Assembly: GCA_902776305.1 (NCBI GenBank)
Contig: CACYPS010000020.1
Span: 18,129 to 82,128 of the forward strand
Source of the DNA: an uncultured Lachnospiraceae bacterium
GTDB taxonomy: Bacteria; Bacillota; Clostridia; Lachnospirales; Lachnospiraceae
Length of the DNA: 64,000 bases
Reading direction: 5' to 3'
The translations under genes were made by a program, and so were the position numbers. Each line of letters starts with the position of its first letter. Position 1 is the first letter of the stretch. Under the pieces are notes generated by a model that was not told the origin of the DNA, did no database searches, and saw only the letters and a list, made by a program, of their open reading frames with translations. Positions 17,143 to 25,807 of the stretch are shown one piece after another.

Positions 17143-18072
17143 TTGTTAGACCAAGCGAAAAATACTGATTTATTTTGCGATTACTACTCTCAATGGGTAA
17201 GCGTTTACAAAGAAGGTGCAATTCGTAAAGTTACGTTGGACAAGTACCTTATGACACAATCGTGGCTCAAAAAATTAATTCCTGAAGTAAAGTTATGCGA
17301 TATGAATCGTATAACATATCAACAGCTTCTAAATGACTATGCGAAAGATCATGAACGACAGACTACAATGGATTTCCATCATCAAATCAAAGGGGCAATA
17401 TTAGATGCCGTTGATGAAGGACTTATAGACAGAGATCCGACGAGAAAAGTAATTATCAAAGGAAAACAGCCAAAGGATAAGAAAATAAAATATCTGAATC
17501 AATTCGAGTTACATACGCTCCTTATCAGTTTGGATCTTGGAAAAGAGGTCAATTGGGACTGGTTTATTCTATTGGTTGCAAAAACCGGAATGAGATTCTC
17601 CGAAGCTTTAGCCCTTACACCAAAAGATTTTGATTTTTCACATCAGTCTTTATCTATTAGCAAAACATGGGACTATAAAGGCGATGGCGGATTCCTTCCA
17701 ACTAAAAACAAGTCTTCAGTTCGTAAAATTCAGATAGACTGGCAGACCGTTGTGCAATTCTCGGAACTCATTAAAGGTCTTCCGGAGGATAAGCCAATAT
17801 TTGTAAAAAAGGACAAAGTTTATAATTCAACCGTGAACGATATTCTGGAAAGACATTGCAAAAAAGCGAATATCCCTATTATTTCGGTTCATGGATTGAG
17901 ACATACACATGCTTCTCTGCTTCTTTTCGCCGGTGTGTCTATCGGAAGTGTTGCGAGGAGACTCGGTCATGCGAGCATGACAACAACACAGAAAACATAT
18001 CTTCATATTATTCATGAATTAGAGAACCAGGATGTAGATTTGGTAATGCGGTCTTTATCAAGTCTTAGTTGA
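17143..18072 (+). CDS. Tyrosine recombinase linked to hsdS inversion
   Basis: A 309-residue tyrosine recombinase. It has an N-terminal SAM-like DNA-binding domain (about 1-100) and a catalytic domain with R151 (TGMRFSEAL), a lysine near 190, H250-x-x-R253 (HGLRHTH), H276 (LGHASMTT) and the nucleophile Y286. The start is TTG at 17143 behind AGGAGG. It lies just after the hsdR terminator, and inverted repeats of the hsdS boundary type flank it (17096 and 18103). Known: recombinases of this kind switch type I specificity genes in several Firmicutes. Inferred: this enzyme acts on the CAGCGTAAG-type sites in this locus, and possibly flips its own gene. Confidence 0.9.
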   Translation: MLDQAKNTDLFCDYYSQWVSVYKEGAIRKVTLDKYLMTQSWLKKLIPEVKLCDMNRITYQQLLNDYAKDHERQTTMDFHHQIKGAILDAVDEGLIDRDPTRKVIIKGKQPKDKKIKYLNQFELHTLLISLDLGKEVNWDWFILLVAKTGMRFSEALALTPKDFDFSHQSLSISKTWDYKGDGGFLPTKNKSSVRKIQIDWQTVVQFSELIKGLPEDKPIFVKKDKVYNSTVNDILERHCKKANIPIISVHGLRHTHASLLLFAGVSIGSVARRLGHASMTTTQKTYLHIIHELENQDVDLVMRSLSSLS

Positions 18073-18102
18073 GACGGATAGCTATCACACTTACATTATA
18101 AA

Positions 18103-18123
18103 CTCACGCTGATGAAGGGTGAT
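18103..18123 (-). repeat. Inversion-type repeat B, copy 5 (right of recombinase)
   Basis: Reads ATCACCCTTCATCAGCGTGAG on the minus strand, with an adjacent remnant frame ITLHQREF. It is inverted relative to copy 4 and shares TCATCAGCGTGAG with it, so the recombinase gene sits between inverted sites. Confidence 0.8.
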
Positions 18124-18190
18124 ATTAACGCATGTACGGCTCAGCGAAAAATGCTCATCAACAATTATTTGAAATATAAATCCAGAGACA

Positions 18191-18234
18191 GAAAAAGCAT
18201 CGAGCCGCTGATGAACACAGTAGCCCGATGCTTA
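18191..18234 (-). terminator. Terminator of the aldo/keto reductase operon
   Basis: On the minus strand AAGCATCG pairs with CGATGCTT around a structured loop and is followed by TTTTTC. It lies 70-110 nt past the stop of the reductase gene. Confidence 0.75.
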
Positions 18235-18301
18235 TTTTCATTAGTAGCAGTCTTCTCCTACAAACCGCCCTTGTACCTTCATAACTTGTCTTCTCTTGTC
18301 A

Positions 18302-19435
18302 TTAACCAAGCTTTTCAGAAAATGTAGCCAGCACCTCCGATATCTTAATCTGCTGCGGGCAGACCTGCTCACAGCTGCGGCACCCAAGACATGCCTGTGG
18401 GCGCTTGTCCTCCGGCAGTGCGCCTAGGGCCATCGGTGCGATGAATCCGCCGCCGGTGTAGGTGTGCTCGTTGTACAGTGAAATCAGGTGAGGAATGTCC
18501 AGTCCCTGAGGACAGTGGCTGACGCAGTAATGGCAGGCCGTGCACGGTACCGTGCCGACGGACAGCATCTTGTCGGCGATGCTCATCAGCGCCTTCATCT
18601 CGGCATCGTTCAGTTTCTTTTCGTCTGCGAAGGTAACCAGGTTCTTTTCCAGCTGCTCCTCGTTGGACATGCCGGAGAGAATCATGGTCACGGAAGGGAT
18701 GCTCTGCAGGAAACGGAACGCCCAGGCCGGGATCTCCTCCTCCGGACGCAGGGCTTTCAGTTCGGCTTCATATGCCGGATCAAGCTTCGCCAGCTTGCCG
18801 CCGCGCAGAGGCTCCATGACCCAAACCGGAATGTTCTGCTGATCAAGCAGCTCTACCTTTTCTTTTCCGTTCTGGAAAGTCCAATCCAGATAGTTCAGCT
18901 GCAGCTGGCAGAATTCCATATCCTTGCCATACGCATCCAAAAAGCGCTGAAGTACGGGCATGCTTCCATGACATGAAAATCCAAGGTGTCTGATTCTGCC
19001 GTTCTGCTTCTGCTTCATCAGGTAACTGTATATTCCATATTTCTCATCGTTCAGATAAGCGTCGATATTCATCTCGCACACATTGTGAAAGAGATAAAAA
19101 TCAAAATACTCCACGCCCAGCTTCTTAAGCTGCTGCTCGAAGATCTCTTCCACCTTGTCCCAATTGGAAGGATCGTAGCCGGGAAACTTCGTCGCAATGT
19201 AGAAACTGTCTCTCGGATATTTGGACAGAGCTTTTCCCATGACAAGTTCTGAATTTTCTCCGTGATATCCCCATGCCGTATCGTAGTAGTTAATGCCATT
19301 TTTCATAGCGGTTTCCACCATTCGAAGTGCGGCATCTTCGTCTATTCTTCCGTCATCCCCATCAATGACAGGCAAGCGCATAGCGCCAAATCCAAGTGCG
19401 GATAATTTCATTCCTTGAAAGTCTCTGTAGATCAT
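18302..19435 (-). CDS. Aldo/keto reductase with C-terminal 4Fe-4S domain
   Basis: A 377-residue protein of the ferredoxin-type aldo/keto reductase group. The TIM-barrel domain (1-280) shows GFGAMRLP near the start, NYYDTAWGYHG with the catalytic Asp/Tyr, and HLGFSCHGS. The C-terminal part carries two cysteine clusters, CTACHYCVSHCP and CLGCRSCEQVCP, which bind two 4Fe-4S clusters and would let ferredoxin-type electrons replace NADPH. Substrate not known. The start at 19435 is supported by AGGAGG. It begins 13 nt after the 73-residue gene upstream, and the two form an operon with its own terminator at 18191. Confidence 0.92.
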   Translation of the reverse strand: MIYRDFQGMKLSALGFGAMRLPVIDGDDGRIDEDAALRMVETAMKNGINYYDTAWGYHGENSELVMGKALSKYPRDSFYIATKFPGYDPSNWDKVEEIFEQQLKKLGVEYFDFYLFHNVCEMNIDAYLNDEKYGIYSYLMKQKQNGRIRHLGFSCHGSMPVLQRFLDAYGKDMEFCQLQLNYLDWTFQNGKEKVELLDQQNIPVWVMEPLRGGKLAKLDPAYEAELKALRPEEEIPAWAFRFLQSIPSVTMILSGMSNEEQLEKNLVTFADEKKLNDAEMKALMSIADKMLSVGTVPCTACHYCVSHCPQGLDIPHLISLYNEHTYTGGGFIAPMALGALPEDKRPQACLGCRSCEQVCPQQIKISEVLATFSEKLG

Positions 19436-19448
19436 AGTATGCCTCCTC

Positions 19449-19670
19449 TTATTTCATTCGTTTTTCCTGTGCATGAATCAGGTAGTCTATGCAGTCAACT
19501 CTACGTTGGCTCTTGTGCATTTCGTCAATAAGCTCACAGCGCTGCATTTTCATCTGATGCAGCATCTCCTTATAGCTGCCTTTTTCAAAAAGGGTACAGA
19601 TAAGTTCGCTTGCTTTTTCGCTGCACCCGGCATCTGAGAGCCCCTGCATCAGCTGTTCTGCATCTGTCAT
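19449..19670 (-). CDS. Small helical protein upstream of aldo/keto reductase
   Basis: A 73-residue, predicted all-helical protein (MTDAEQLMQGLSDAGC). The remainder is rich in charged and heptad-like residues, with three cysteines. It starts with a good ATG and ends 13 nt before the aldo/keto reductase start, so both share a transcript. Small proteins of this look commonly accompany this reductase type. I cannot give it a function. Confidence 0.65.
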   Translation of the reverse strand: MTDAEQLMQGLSDAGCSEKASELICTLFEKGSYKEMLHQMKMQRCELIDEMHKSQRRVDCIDYLIHAQEKRMK

Positions 19671-19805
19671 TTAAAATATTTCCTCCACCTTCGCATATTC
19701 TGGCAATTCCATTATAGCGGCTTGATTTTATCCTCGCAAATGGTGATAACGAATATCATGATATTCCATTTCGGAATAATCTGCCCGATTAGAGCTGCTA
19801 CCTAT

Positions 19806-19853
19806 AGAAAAAAGCGGCAAGACCGCACCTATATGGTGACGGCCTTGCCGCTT
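19806..19853 (-). terminator. Terminator of enolase
   Basis: On the minus strand AAGCGGCAAGGCCG pairs with CGGTCTTGCCGCTT across a short loop and runs into TTTTTTC. It is located 32 nt after the enolase stop. Confidence 0.9.
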
Positions 19854-19884
19854 AATTTCGGGTAATAAGGAGACTCCGATATTA

Positions 19885-21210
<1,326 letters not shown>

Positions 21211-21270
21211 TTACGAGGATACTCCCGGAAGGTGCAGGGATTTCCGGGAGGACCTCATATGATTTATTCG

Positions 21271-21306
21271 GTTAGAAGTATCTAACTATTGTTAGTTTAC
21301 GCTAAC
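21271..21306 (-). promoter_or_regulatory. Double GTTAG-N6-CTAAC operator-like motif upstream of enolase
   Basis: Two inverted repeats of the same form, GTTAG-aagtat-CTAAC (21271-21286) and GTTAG-tttacg-CTAAC (21291-21306), lie side by side. Their 20-bp spacing places them on nearly the same DNA face. The same motif occurs at 47534-47549. The half-site resembles that of DtxR-family metalloregulators, but the spacer is different. Confidence 0.6.
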
Positions 21307-21385
21307 TGCTTTCACTTGTCAACTGTTTTACTTCTGAAAACTATTGAAAAATCTCGAGGGCAGGTCCAAATTTCGGTCTATGGTC

Positions 21386-23428
21386 CTATCTATTCATCAA
21401 CGCAATCACACGCTCAAAATCATATTCTCGAATCACCTCAACCCCTTCAGGATACGGGCCGGACTTGTCTGTAATAATTACCTCAGCCTCATCCGGACTC
21501 TGAACGACTTCCTCTGCCATCATCTCAAAGAAGGTATACTGATTGATTATATCCGTCAGATTGAAATAATCCGTCAAAAACTTCATAGACGTAGTGCCGG
21601 CGACGGCCGCATTGCTGTCCCGCGCCAGGTTCAGCCACACAAAATCGTTTTTAATCAGATCGATTCCGAACAAATAAGCAAATCGGCTGTCACAGTTCAC
21701 GGTAAACGAGCTTTGGACTGTTTTGGGCTCAAAGATCTGCCCGGACTGCATTTTATCCCTCAACATAAAACCGGCCTTGCACAGACATGTCTTAAAAGAG
21801 CCCCAGGAGAAGACATTGTCGCAGAAAATAAGATACAGAATCCTCGGATTCGTCTTTCTGAATTTTTCGATATTGATATCAAAATACTCGGAACCGCCGT
21901 TATACCCGGACGTCTCATCGCCCGAGAAAAAAATCGAGTCAGGCTTCCGCCCGGCCATTGTTCGCCAGGAGAATTCTGTCTGTCTTCCCTTAGAATCAAT
22001 TCCGAATACGGAAAGGTCTATATCATTTACTTTTTCCCAATATGTAAACGCCCGTATTATTTTTGCATTTTCGATGTGTATTCTTGAACCCTTCGGCAGC
22101 ACTCCGAATCCGCCCTGAGAAGTATTTTCCTGAATAGGCAGAGCGTAGTTTGCCATGTCAGGGTCAATATACACTTTTCCCAGGCGTCCTTTTAAAGCCG
22201 ACTTCAAGTATTCTTTCAGGGTACTTGTCAATCTGTCCCTATGCTCAGCACTGATAATTGAACGCCTCTGACTGCATTCTTCCTCCGTTTCGGTGTGAAC
22301 GCGCAACCGATTGTACTTGGTGAATTTAAAAGTCCTGGCTTCTGCATCAAACCGGTATTGGCCATACTGTATCAGGAGCTGAATAAGAACGATTAGATTT
22401 CTGCTATCCAGACATTCTATAACGCAGTCCAAATCTTCATCGCTGCTGCATCTGCTGATCAGGTAATTCAGATTTCTTAAGACCGCTCCGGACCCTTTCC
22501 GCTTTTTCAGGCACGAAGCAGCCTTTCGGACATCGCCCGAAGCCATCGCTTTTTCAAATGCAGCATACGCGGACAGATTCTCTTTCCCGCGCATAACATT
22601 GACAAATGCTTTTGCCTGCTCGGTCTTCGCCCGAAAATGAATGTGATGCAGCAATCCGTTCCATACGTGCTTCTTCTCACAGCAGTTTTCGATATCGCAT
22701 TTTCCCGGTACCGCAAGCAGGTCGATAACGGATGTTATGAACACTCTGTCTCTGTTCTTTAGATTCAGTTTTCTGATATTTTTATTATCATAGGACCGAT
22801 AGTTCAGCTCTTCGACGATTTTGATCACATCGGACATTTTCAGATGCGCTGCGAGGCTGATATTGCGAAGGTCCAGCAGTAAACGCACAGCGGTATTCTT
22901 AGATGCAATCTTCGAGGGCAGATAGTTATAGTCTGTTATGTATTGGCAGACCAGACTGTATTGCAGCTCGCTTAACGGACGCGTTCCGGCAAGAAGGTCT
23001 GAAACGGTCTGTTCAAGCTTCTTTTCCGCGTCGGCTTCCGTCAATATCGAAAACTCTTTAATTGTTATGTTCTCTTTAAAGGCGGTTCTTTCAAAATTCT
23101 CTTCAAATATTGAGTGTCCGGCTTCTGAAAAATCCCCCATTCCGTACGTTATGAAATAATGAAGCAACTGATCGAAAGCAAGCTGTTCTTCTGTGAGAGC
23201 GCGCACGCTTTCCGGGAAGCCTCTGTAGAACGGTTCGGGAACGTCTTCTCCAAGTTGTTCGGACACATAGGATATCATATCCGTTTCAGCCAGTTTCTCC
23301 CCTGAAACAATGCGGATTCCGAACAGGTTTGCCAGTGAAAATACAACTTCGAACGCATTTTTCTCATCACCGGTTTCCGAGACCAATATATGTTTTTGGA
23401 ACAAATAGTCTTTAAAAAGCTCTTTCAT
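21386..23428 (-). CDS. Large TerD-like domain protein of the Ro/TROVE locus
   Basis: About 680 residues. The N-terminal 400 residues are helical and unassigned. The C-terminal part (from about 430) resembles the TerD fold: LPKGSRIHIE, RAFTYWEKVNDIDLSVFGID, SGDETSGYNGGSEYFDI, RILYLIFCDN, in the order expected for calcium-binding TerD-type stress proteins. I prefer ATG 23428 as start because GAGGG lies at the right distance, rather than the GTG at 23437. It follows the TROVE/vWA gene on the same strand, separated by a 90-nt hairpin RNA candidate. Known: TerD, vWA and RNA-handling proteins recur together in bacterial stress/conflict operons. Inferred: it works with the TROVE protein. Confidence 0.7.
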   Translation of the reverse strand: MKELFKDYLFQKHILVSETGDEKNAFEVVFSLANLFGIRIVSGEKLAETDMISYVSEQLGEDVPEPFYRGFPESVRALTEEQLAFDQLLHYFITYGMGDFSEAGHSIFEENFERTAFKENITIKEFSILTEADAEKKLEQTVSDLLAGTRPLSELQYSLVCQYITDYNYLPSKIASKNTAVRLLLDLRNISLAAHLKMSDVIKIVEELNYRSYDNKNIRKLNLKNRDRVFITSVIDLLAVPGKCDIENCCEKKHVWNGLLHHIHFRAKTEQAKAFVNVMRGKENLSAYAAFEKAMASGDVRKAASCLKKRKGSGAVLRNLNYLISRCSSDEDLDCVIECLDSRNLIVLIQLLIQYGQYRFDAEARTFKFTKYNRLRVHTETEEECSQRRSIISAEHRDRLTSTLKEYLKSALKGRLGKVYIDPDMANYALPIQENTSQGGFGVLPKGSRIHIENAKIIRAFTYWEKVNDIDLSVFGIDSKGRQTEFSWRTMAGRKPDSIFFSGDETSGYNGGSEYFDINIEKFRKTNPRILYLIFCDNVFSWGSFKTCLCKAGFMLRDKMQSGQIFEPKTVQSSFTVNCDSRFAYLFGIDLIKNDFVWLNLARDSNAAVAGTTSMKFLTDYFNLTDIINQYTFFEMMAEEVVQSPDEAEVIITDKSGPYPEGVEVIREYDFERVIALMNR

Positions 23429-23470
23429 GTTGCCCACCCTCTAATCTGTTATGTCAGCAATAAAAGTGAA

Positions 23471-23560
23471 AAACCACTGAGGCGATATCGTCAAATTGGA
23501 ATCAACATGACCCGGAGGTCTGTTTGAGAGAAGTAAATTTGACTAGCTGCCCAGTGGTTT
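23471..23560 (-). ncRNA. Candidate hairpin RNA (Y-RNA-like) between TROVE and TerD-like genes
   Basis: On the minus strand an outer stem (AAACCACTG / CAGTGGTTT) and an inner stem (AGTCAAATT / AATTTGAC) are separated by an internal loop and close a loop of about 35 nt. TTTTTCACTTTTATT follows the 3' end. A long two-part stem with an internal bulge, encoded beside a Ro protein, is the arrangement known for Y RNAs. It could instead simply be the terminator of the TROVE gene. Confidence 0.5.
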
Positions 23561-23639
23561 CATTCATTATTATATCACTTTGTGATACTGTTTTCTATAT
23601 GTTTAGATTTTTCTGGTGTGAGACTGCTTTGATGGCATC

Positions 23640-25109
23640 TCAGGCAACAGTGATAGCCGCATATCTGTCGGAACCTATGATCTTTTCCATCGCCTCCACA
23701 GGATTTAATCCTACACACTGCATGACCTGACGGAACACAGCTGCAGACTGACCGCTAACCAGCTGTACGCCGACACGGTTCTTGTCCGCATGGAACACAT
23801 CGTGGCGGCTTGCCACATTCCAGAAGATGATGTTCGGGATCCGATAACCGCGCTTACGGAATCGTCTCGCCATCTTCTCATAGAAGGTCCAGTCCTTATC
23901 ACCGCAGTAGTCGATCTCCATGTCGGAGATAACAATCAGGGACTTCGGCATATCTTCCTGTGCCACATGGTTCTTCACGGCGATCTCCAGCACGTGGCTG
24001 AATGCGGCCTGAAGATTCGTGTTGTTCGCCCAGTCTCTCATGTTGATACTACGGATCTTCTGCGCCAGAGTCTCACCCTTCAGCATCTGGATTCGGGATG
24101 TTCCGGAAAATGACATGAACATGTTATGGTACGGTCCGGTATTTCTTTCTGCGAAGTACACCGCCAGGCCGACAGATGTTGCCATCGGTCTTCCGTACAT
24201 GGAACCGGAGGTATCTGCAATGACCAAAGCATTGGTTCCTGCCTCTACGTAATCCGGCAGCTGACGCCACTGGGCTTCCAGTACGTCATCTTCCTTGACT
24301 CGGATTCCACTCCAGCTCATTTCCATGACCTTTTCAACAATGTCGTACGGAAACAGCGCTGCAGAGTGGATTGTCTCCGTGCCACTTGCCGCCTCACGGA
24401 CGAACTCGCCAAAACGGTCCGCATCATGCTTCATGAATGCATTTCTGTAGATCATCATGGCTCTGGAAGGAACCGCAGAGTAGCGGATCTCATCCCAGCG
24501 TCCCGCGGACATGAGTGCTTCCACCACGCCGATCTGCTTACGCATAGCGCGGACGAGGCGCTTGAACTCATATACTGAGTAACCTAATCTCTGTGCCGTC
24601 AGGATACCGAGCTTTCTGGTGTTCCGAGATGATGCATCTGCCGTCTTGATCCACTTTGCGAGCAGGGAGATTGCATTTCCCGCCTGCAGATTCTGACGGT
24701 CTTCCTCGAACTGTCTCTTCATCGCAGCCCACATCTCGTCCTCCATCGGAGTACCGATCAGGCAGTACAGGTCGTCGTAACGGCCGTATACACCGATCAG
24801 ATCCAGGTTCGGACGCAGCGCTTCCGGATGGTACTCTGCCATGAATTGCAGGATCGTACGGAAGGTCTGTCTTTCACCCAGTCCGCCTCTGACGTCTCGC
24901 GCGTAGAAGGCAGTCTTGGTCGCAAAAAGCGGATCTAACTTAAAGGCCTCGGAAAAAAGACGGGTAATCCGCTCCTTATCCGCGCTGCGGAGTGAACCGG
25001 CCGTTCCGAAGAAGTCCAGTCTTGCATCGCCTGTGGTGTTTAACGCCACGGCTCCGTTTTCGGTTCTTGTAAATGCAGCGTTCTTTATGGCTGCTTCAGC
25101 GAAATTCAT
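23640..25109 (-). CDS. TROVE/DUF2828 RNA-binding protein with von Willebrand A domain (Ro60-like)
   Basis: A 489-residue protein with the layout of Ro60/Rsr-type proteins: an N-terminal helical-repeat TROVE-like ring (1-285; ARDVRGGLGERQTFR at 70-84, LIGVYGRYDDLY) and a vWA domain (292-489) with the intact MIDAS metal site D299-T-S301-G-S303, a downstream NNTNLQAAF threonine and ISDMEID. Ro proteins bind misfolded RNAs and small Y RNAs and pass RNA to nucleases under stress. The sequence fits DUF2828 within this superfamily. Its 5' leader contains tandem tRNA-like RNA elements (25136-25595). The ribosome site is AAAGGAGG. Confidence 0.85.
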   Translation of the reverse strand: MNFAEAAIKNAAFTRTENGAVALNTTGDARLDFFGTAGSLRSADKERITRLFSEAFKLDPLFATKTAFYARDVRGGLGERQTFRTILQFMAEYHPEALRPNLDLIGVYGRYDDLYCLIGTPMEDEMWAAMKRQFEEDRQNLQAGNAISLLAKWIKTADASSRNTRKLGILTAQRLGYSVYEFKRLVRAMRKQIGVVEALMSAGRWDEIRYSAVPSRAMMIYRNAFMKHDADRFGEFVREAASGTETIHSAALFPYDIVEKVMEMSWSGIRVKEDDVLEAQWRQLPDYVEAGTNALVIADTSGSMYGRPMATSVGLAVYFAERNTGPYHNMFMSFSGTSRIQMLKGETLAQKIRSINMRDWANNTNLQAAFSHVLEIAVKNHVAQEDMPKSLIVISDMEIDYCGDKDWTFYEKMARRFRKRGYRIPNIIFWNVASRHDVFHADKNRVGVQLVSGQSAAVFRQVMQCVGLNPVEAMEKIIGSDRYAAITVA

Positions 25110-25135
25110 TGTCTTTTCCTCCTTTCCTTAAGTAG

Positions 25136-25235
25136 GCGCACTTGCTGCGTCATAATGGTATCCTCTTGAGGATTTCCTTAAGTTGGCGCACTTGCTGCGC
25201 CATATTGGTACCCTCTTGAGGGCTTCCGCTGTTAA
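25136..25235 (-). repeat. Two 50-bp leader repeats with paired hairpins
   Basis: Two tandem 50-bp units lie just before the TROVE start. Each holds a CCTC-aaga-GAGG type hairpin and a second hairpin GCGCA-gcaag-TGCGC, then CTTAAGGA. Both contain CAGCAA in the loop of the second hairpin, the box also found in the four RNA elements upstream. They would lie in the mRNA leader and are candidate protein-binding sites for autoregulation. Confidence 0.65.
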
Positions 25236-25241
25236 TAGTCA

Positions 25242-25318
25242 TGACCCTGTAAACTAAGGATTCGAACCTCTCATCAGATTATGAGTCTGTTTCTCCAATA
25301 AGTTTGCTGTAAGGGTCA
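25242..25318 (-). ncRNA. tRNA-like element with CAU anticodon-type loop
   Basis: A 77-nt minus-strand element with a 7-bp acceptor-like stem TGACCCT / AGGGTCA, an anticodon-like arm CAGA-CTCATAA-TCTG (CAU in the expected position), and a T-loop TTCGAAT closed by AGG / CCT. AAACT / AGTTT adds a second stem below the acceptor. The D-arm is poor, and extra bases between the T-arm and the acceptor depart from a normal tRNA. It carries the ACAGCAA box. It is more likely a tRNA mimic than a functional tRNA. Confidence 0.65.
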
Positions 25319-25326
25319 CATATTCA

Positions 25327-25392
25327 GGACACATTTTCATTCAAGGCCAATTAGCCTATAAGTCCCCAAGACTTGCTTGCTGTCAGTGTCCC
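25327..25392 (-). ncRNA. Small structured RNA element (tRNA-like array)
   Basis: A 66-nt element closed by GGACAC / GTGTCC, with an internal arm AAGTC-ttggg-GACTT and a second arm AGGC / GCCT, and the GACAGCAAGC box after the 5' stem strand. It has the same architecture as the neighbouring elements but without a canonical T-loop. Confidence 0.5.
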
Positions 25393-25400
25393 GTTCTTCA

Positions 25401-25479
25401 GGATGCATTAATTCATTAAATTCCATGGTTAACAGTCATGTGCTTTCTTGAATAGGCAATATTTTGCTGTAGGCATCCC
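25401..25479 (-). ncRNA. Small structured RNA element (tRNA-like array)
   Basis: A 79-nt element closed by GGATGC / GCATCC, with internal hairpins around CATG-N9-CATG and AATT-taatg-AATT, and the TACAGCAAAA box after the 5' stem strand. The arms are weak; its recognition relies on the shared box, the closing stem and the tandem position. Confidence 0.45.
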
Positions 25480-25483
25480 ACAG

Positions 25484-25595
25484 GGCGGTGGGTTGGATTC
25501 GAACCAACTACACCTGCGTGATAGCAGATTGCTGTTACAATCCCGGGCAGGATTCCTTTTTTTCTCAGTGCTCTGCCTATTGAGCTACCACCGCC
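25484..25595 (-). ncRNA. tRNA-like RNA with insertion, first element of the array
   Basis: A 112-nt minus-strand element with an acceptor stem GGCGGTGG / CCACCGCC, D-arm GCTC-N8-GAGC, T-arm GTTGG-TTCGAAT-CCAAC, and an arm ATCTGC / GCAGGT in the anticodon position. About 40 extra nucleotides, including the hairpin AATCC / GGATT and the box AACAGCAA, sit between the D-arm and the anticodon arm. No CCA is encoded. The intact acceptor, D and T arms show true tRNA mimicry, while the insertion rules out an ordinary tRNA. Bacterial Y RNAs of the YrlA type also carry tRNA-like modules. Confidence 0.75.
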
Positions 25596-25687
25596 AAATT
25601 ATTTTGTCCATCCTCACTGTAGCACGGAATAAGTACTGTGTCATTTAACTTGCAGTATAAAGCAGGGCTTTTGCGGTTGTGACAGCC

Positions 25688-25737
25688 ACAAAAAGCGAGC
25701 CCCGCAAGTCATCCTCGATGGCTTGTGGGGCTCGCTT
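25688..25737 (-). terminator. Strong terminator behind the tandem peptide genes
   Basis: On the minus strand AAGCGAGCCCC pairs with GGGGCTCGCTT around further pairing CAAG / CTTG, followed by TTTTTG. It ends the peptide-gene transcript and isolates it from the tRNA-like array. Confidence 0.9.
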
Positions 25738-25807
25738 GTCTATATTCATACTTATATATTTCTTGCTGTTTCTTATGCTTTTTTTCCTGCATTCGCCGGG
25801 CTTGCGC

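Noticed and set aside
17143-18072. Prophage or integrative element integrase
   Set aside because: No attachment-site duplication, tRNA target or phage genes nearby; flanking repeats are hsdS boundary sequences.
18488-18976. Open plus-strand frame of about 160 codons opposite the aldo/keto reductase
   Set aside because: Antisense to a gene with clear motifs; no ribosome site or recognisable domain.
25136-25235. Two 50-bp repeats as CRISPR-like
   Set aside because: Only two units, no variable spacers, no cas genes; they fit a structured mRNA leader.
25242-25318. Functional tRNA-Met or tRNA-Ile
   Set aside because: The D-arm is poor and extra bases separate T-arm and acceptor; no CCA is encoded, so a tRNA mimic is more likely.
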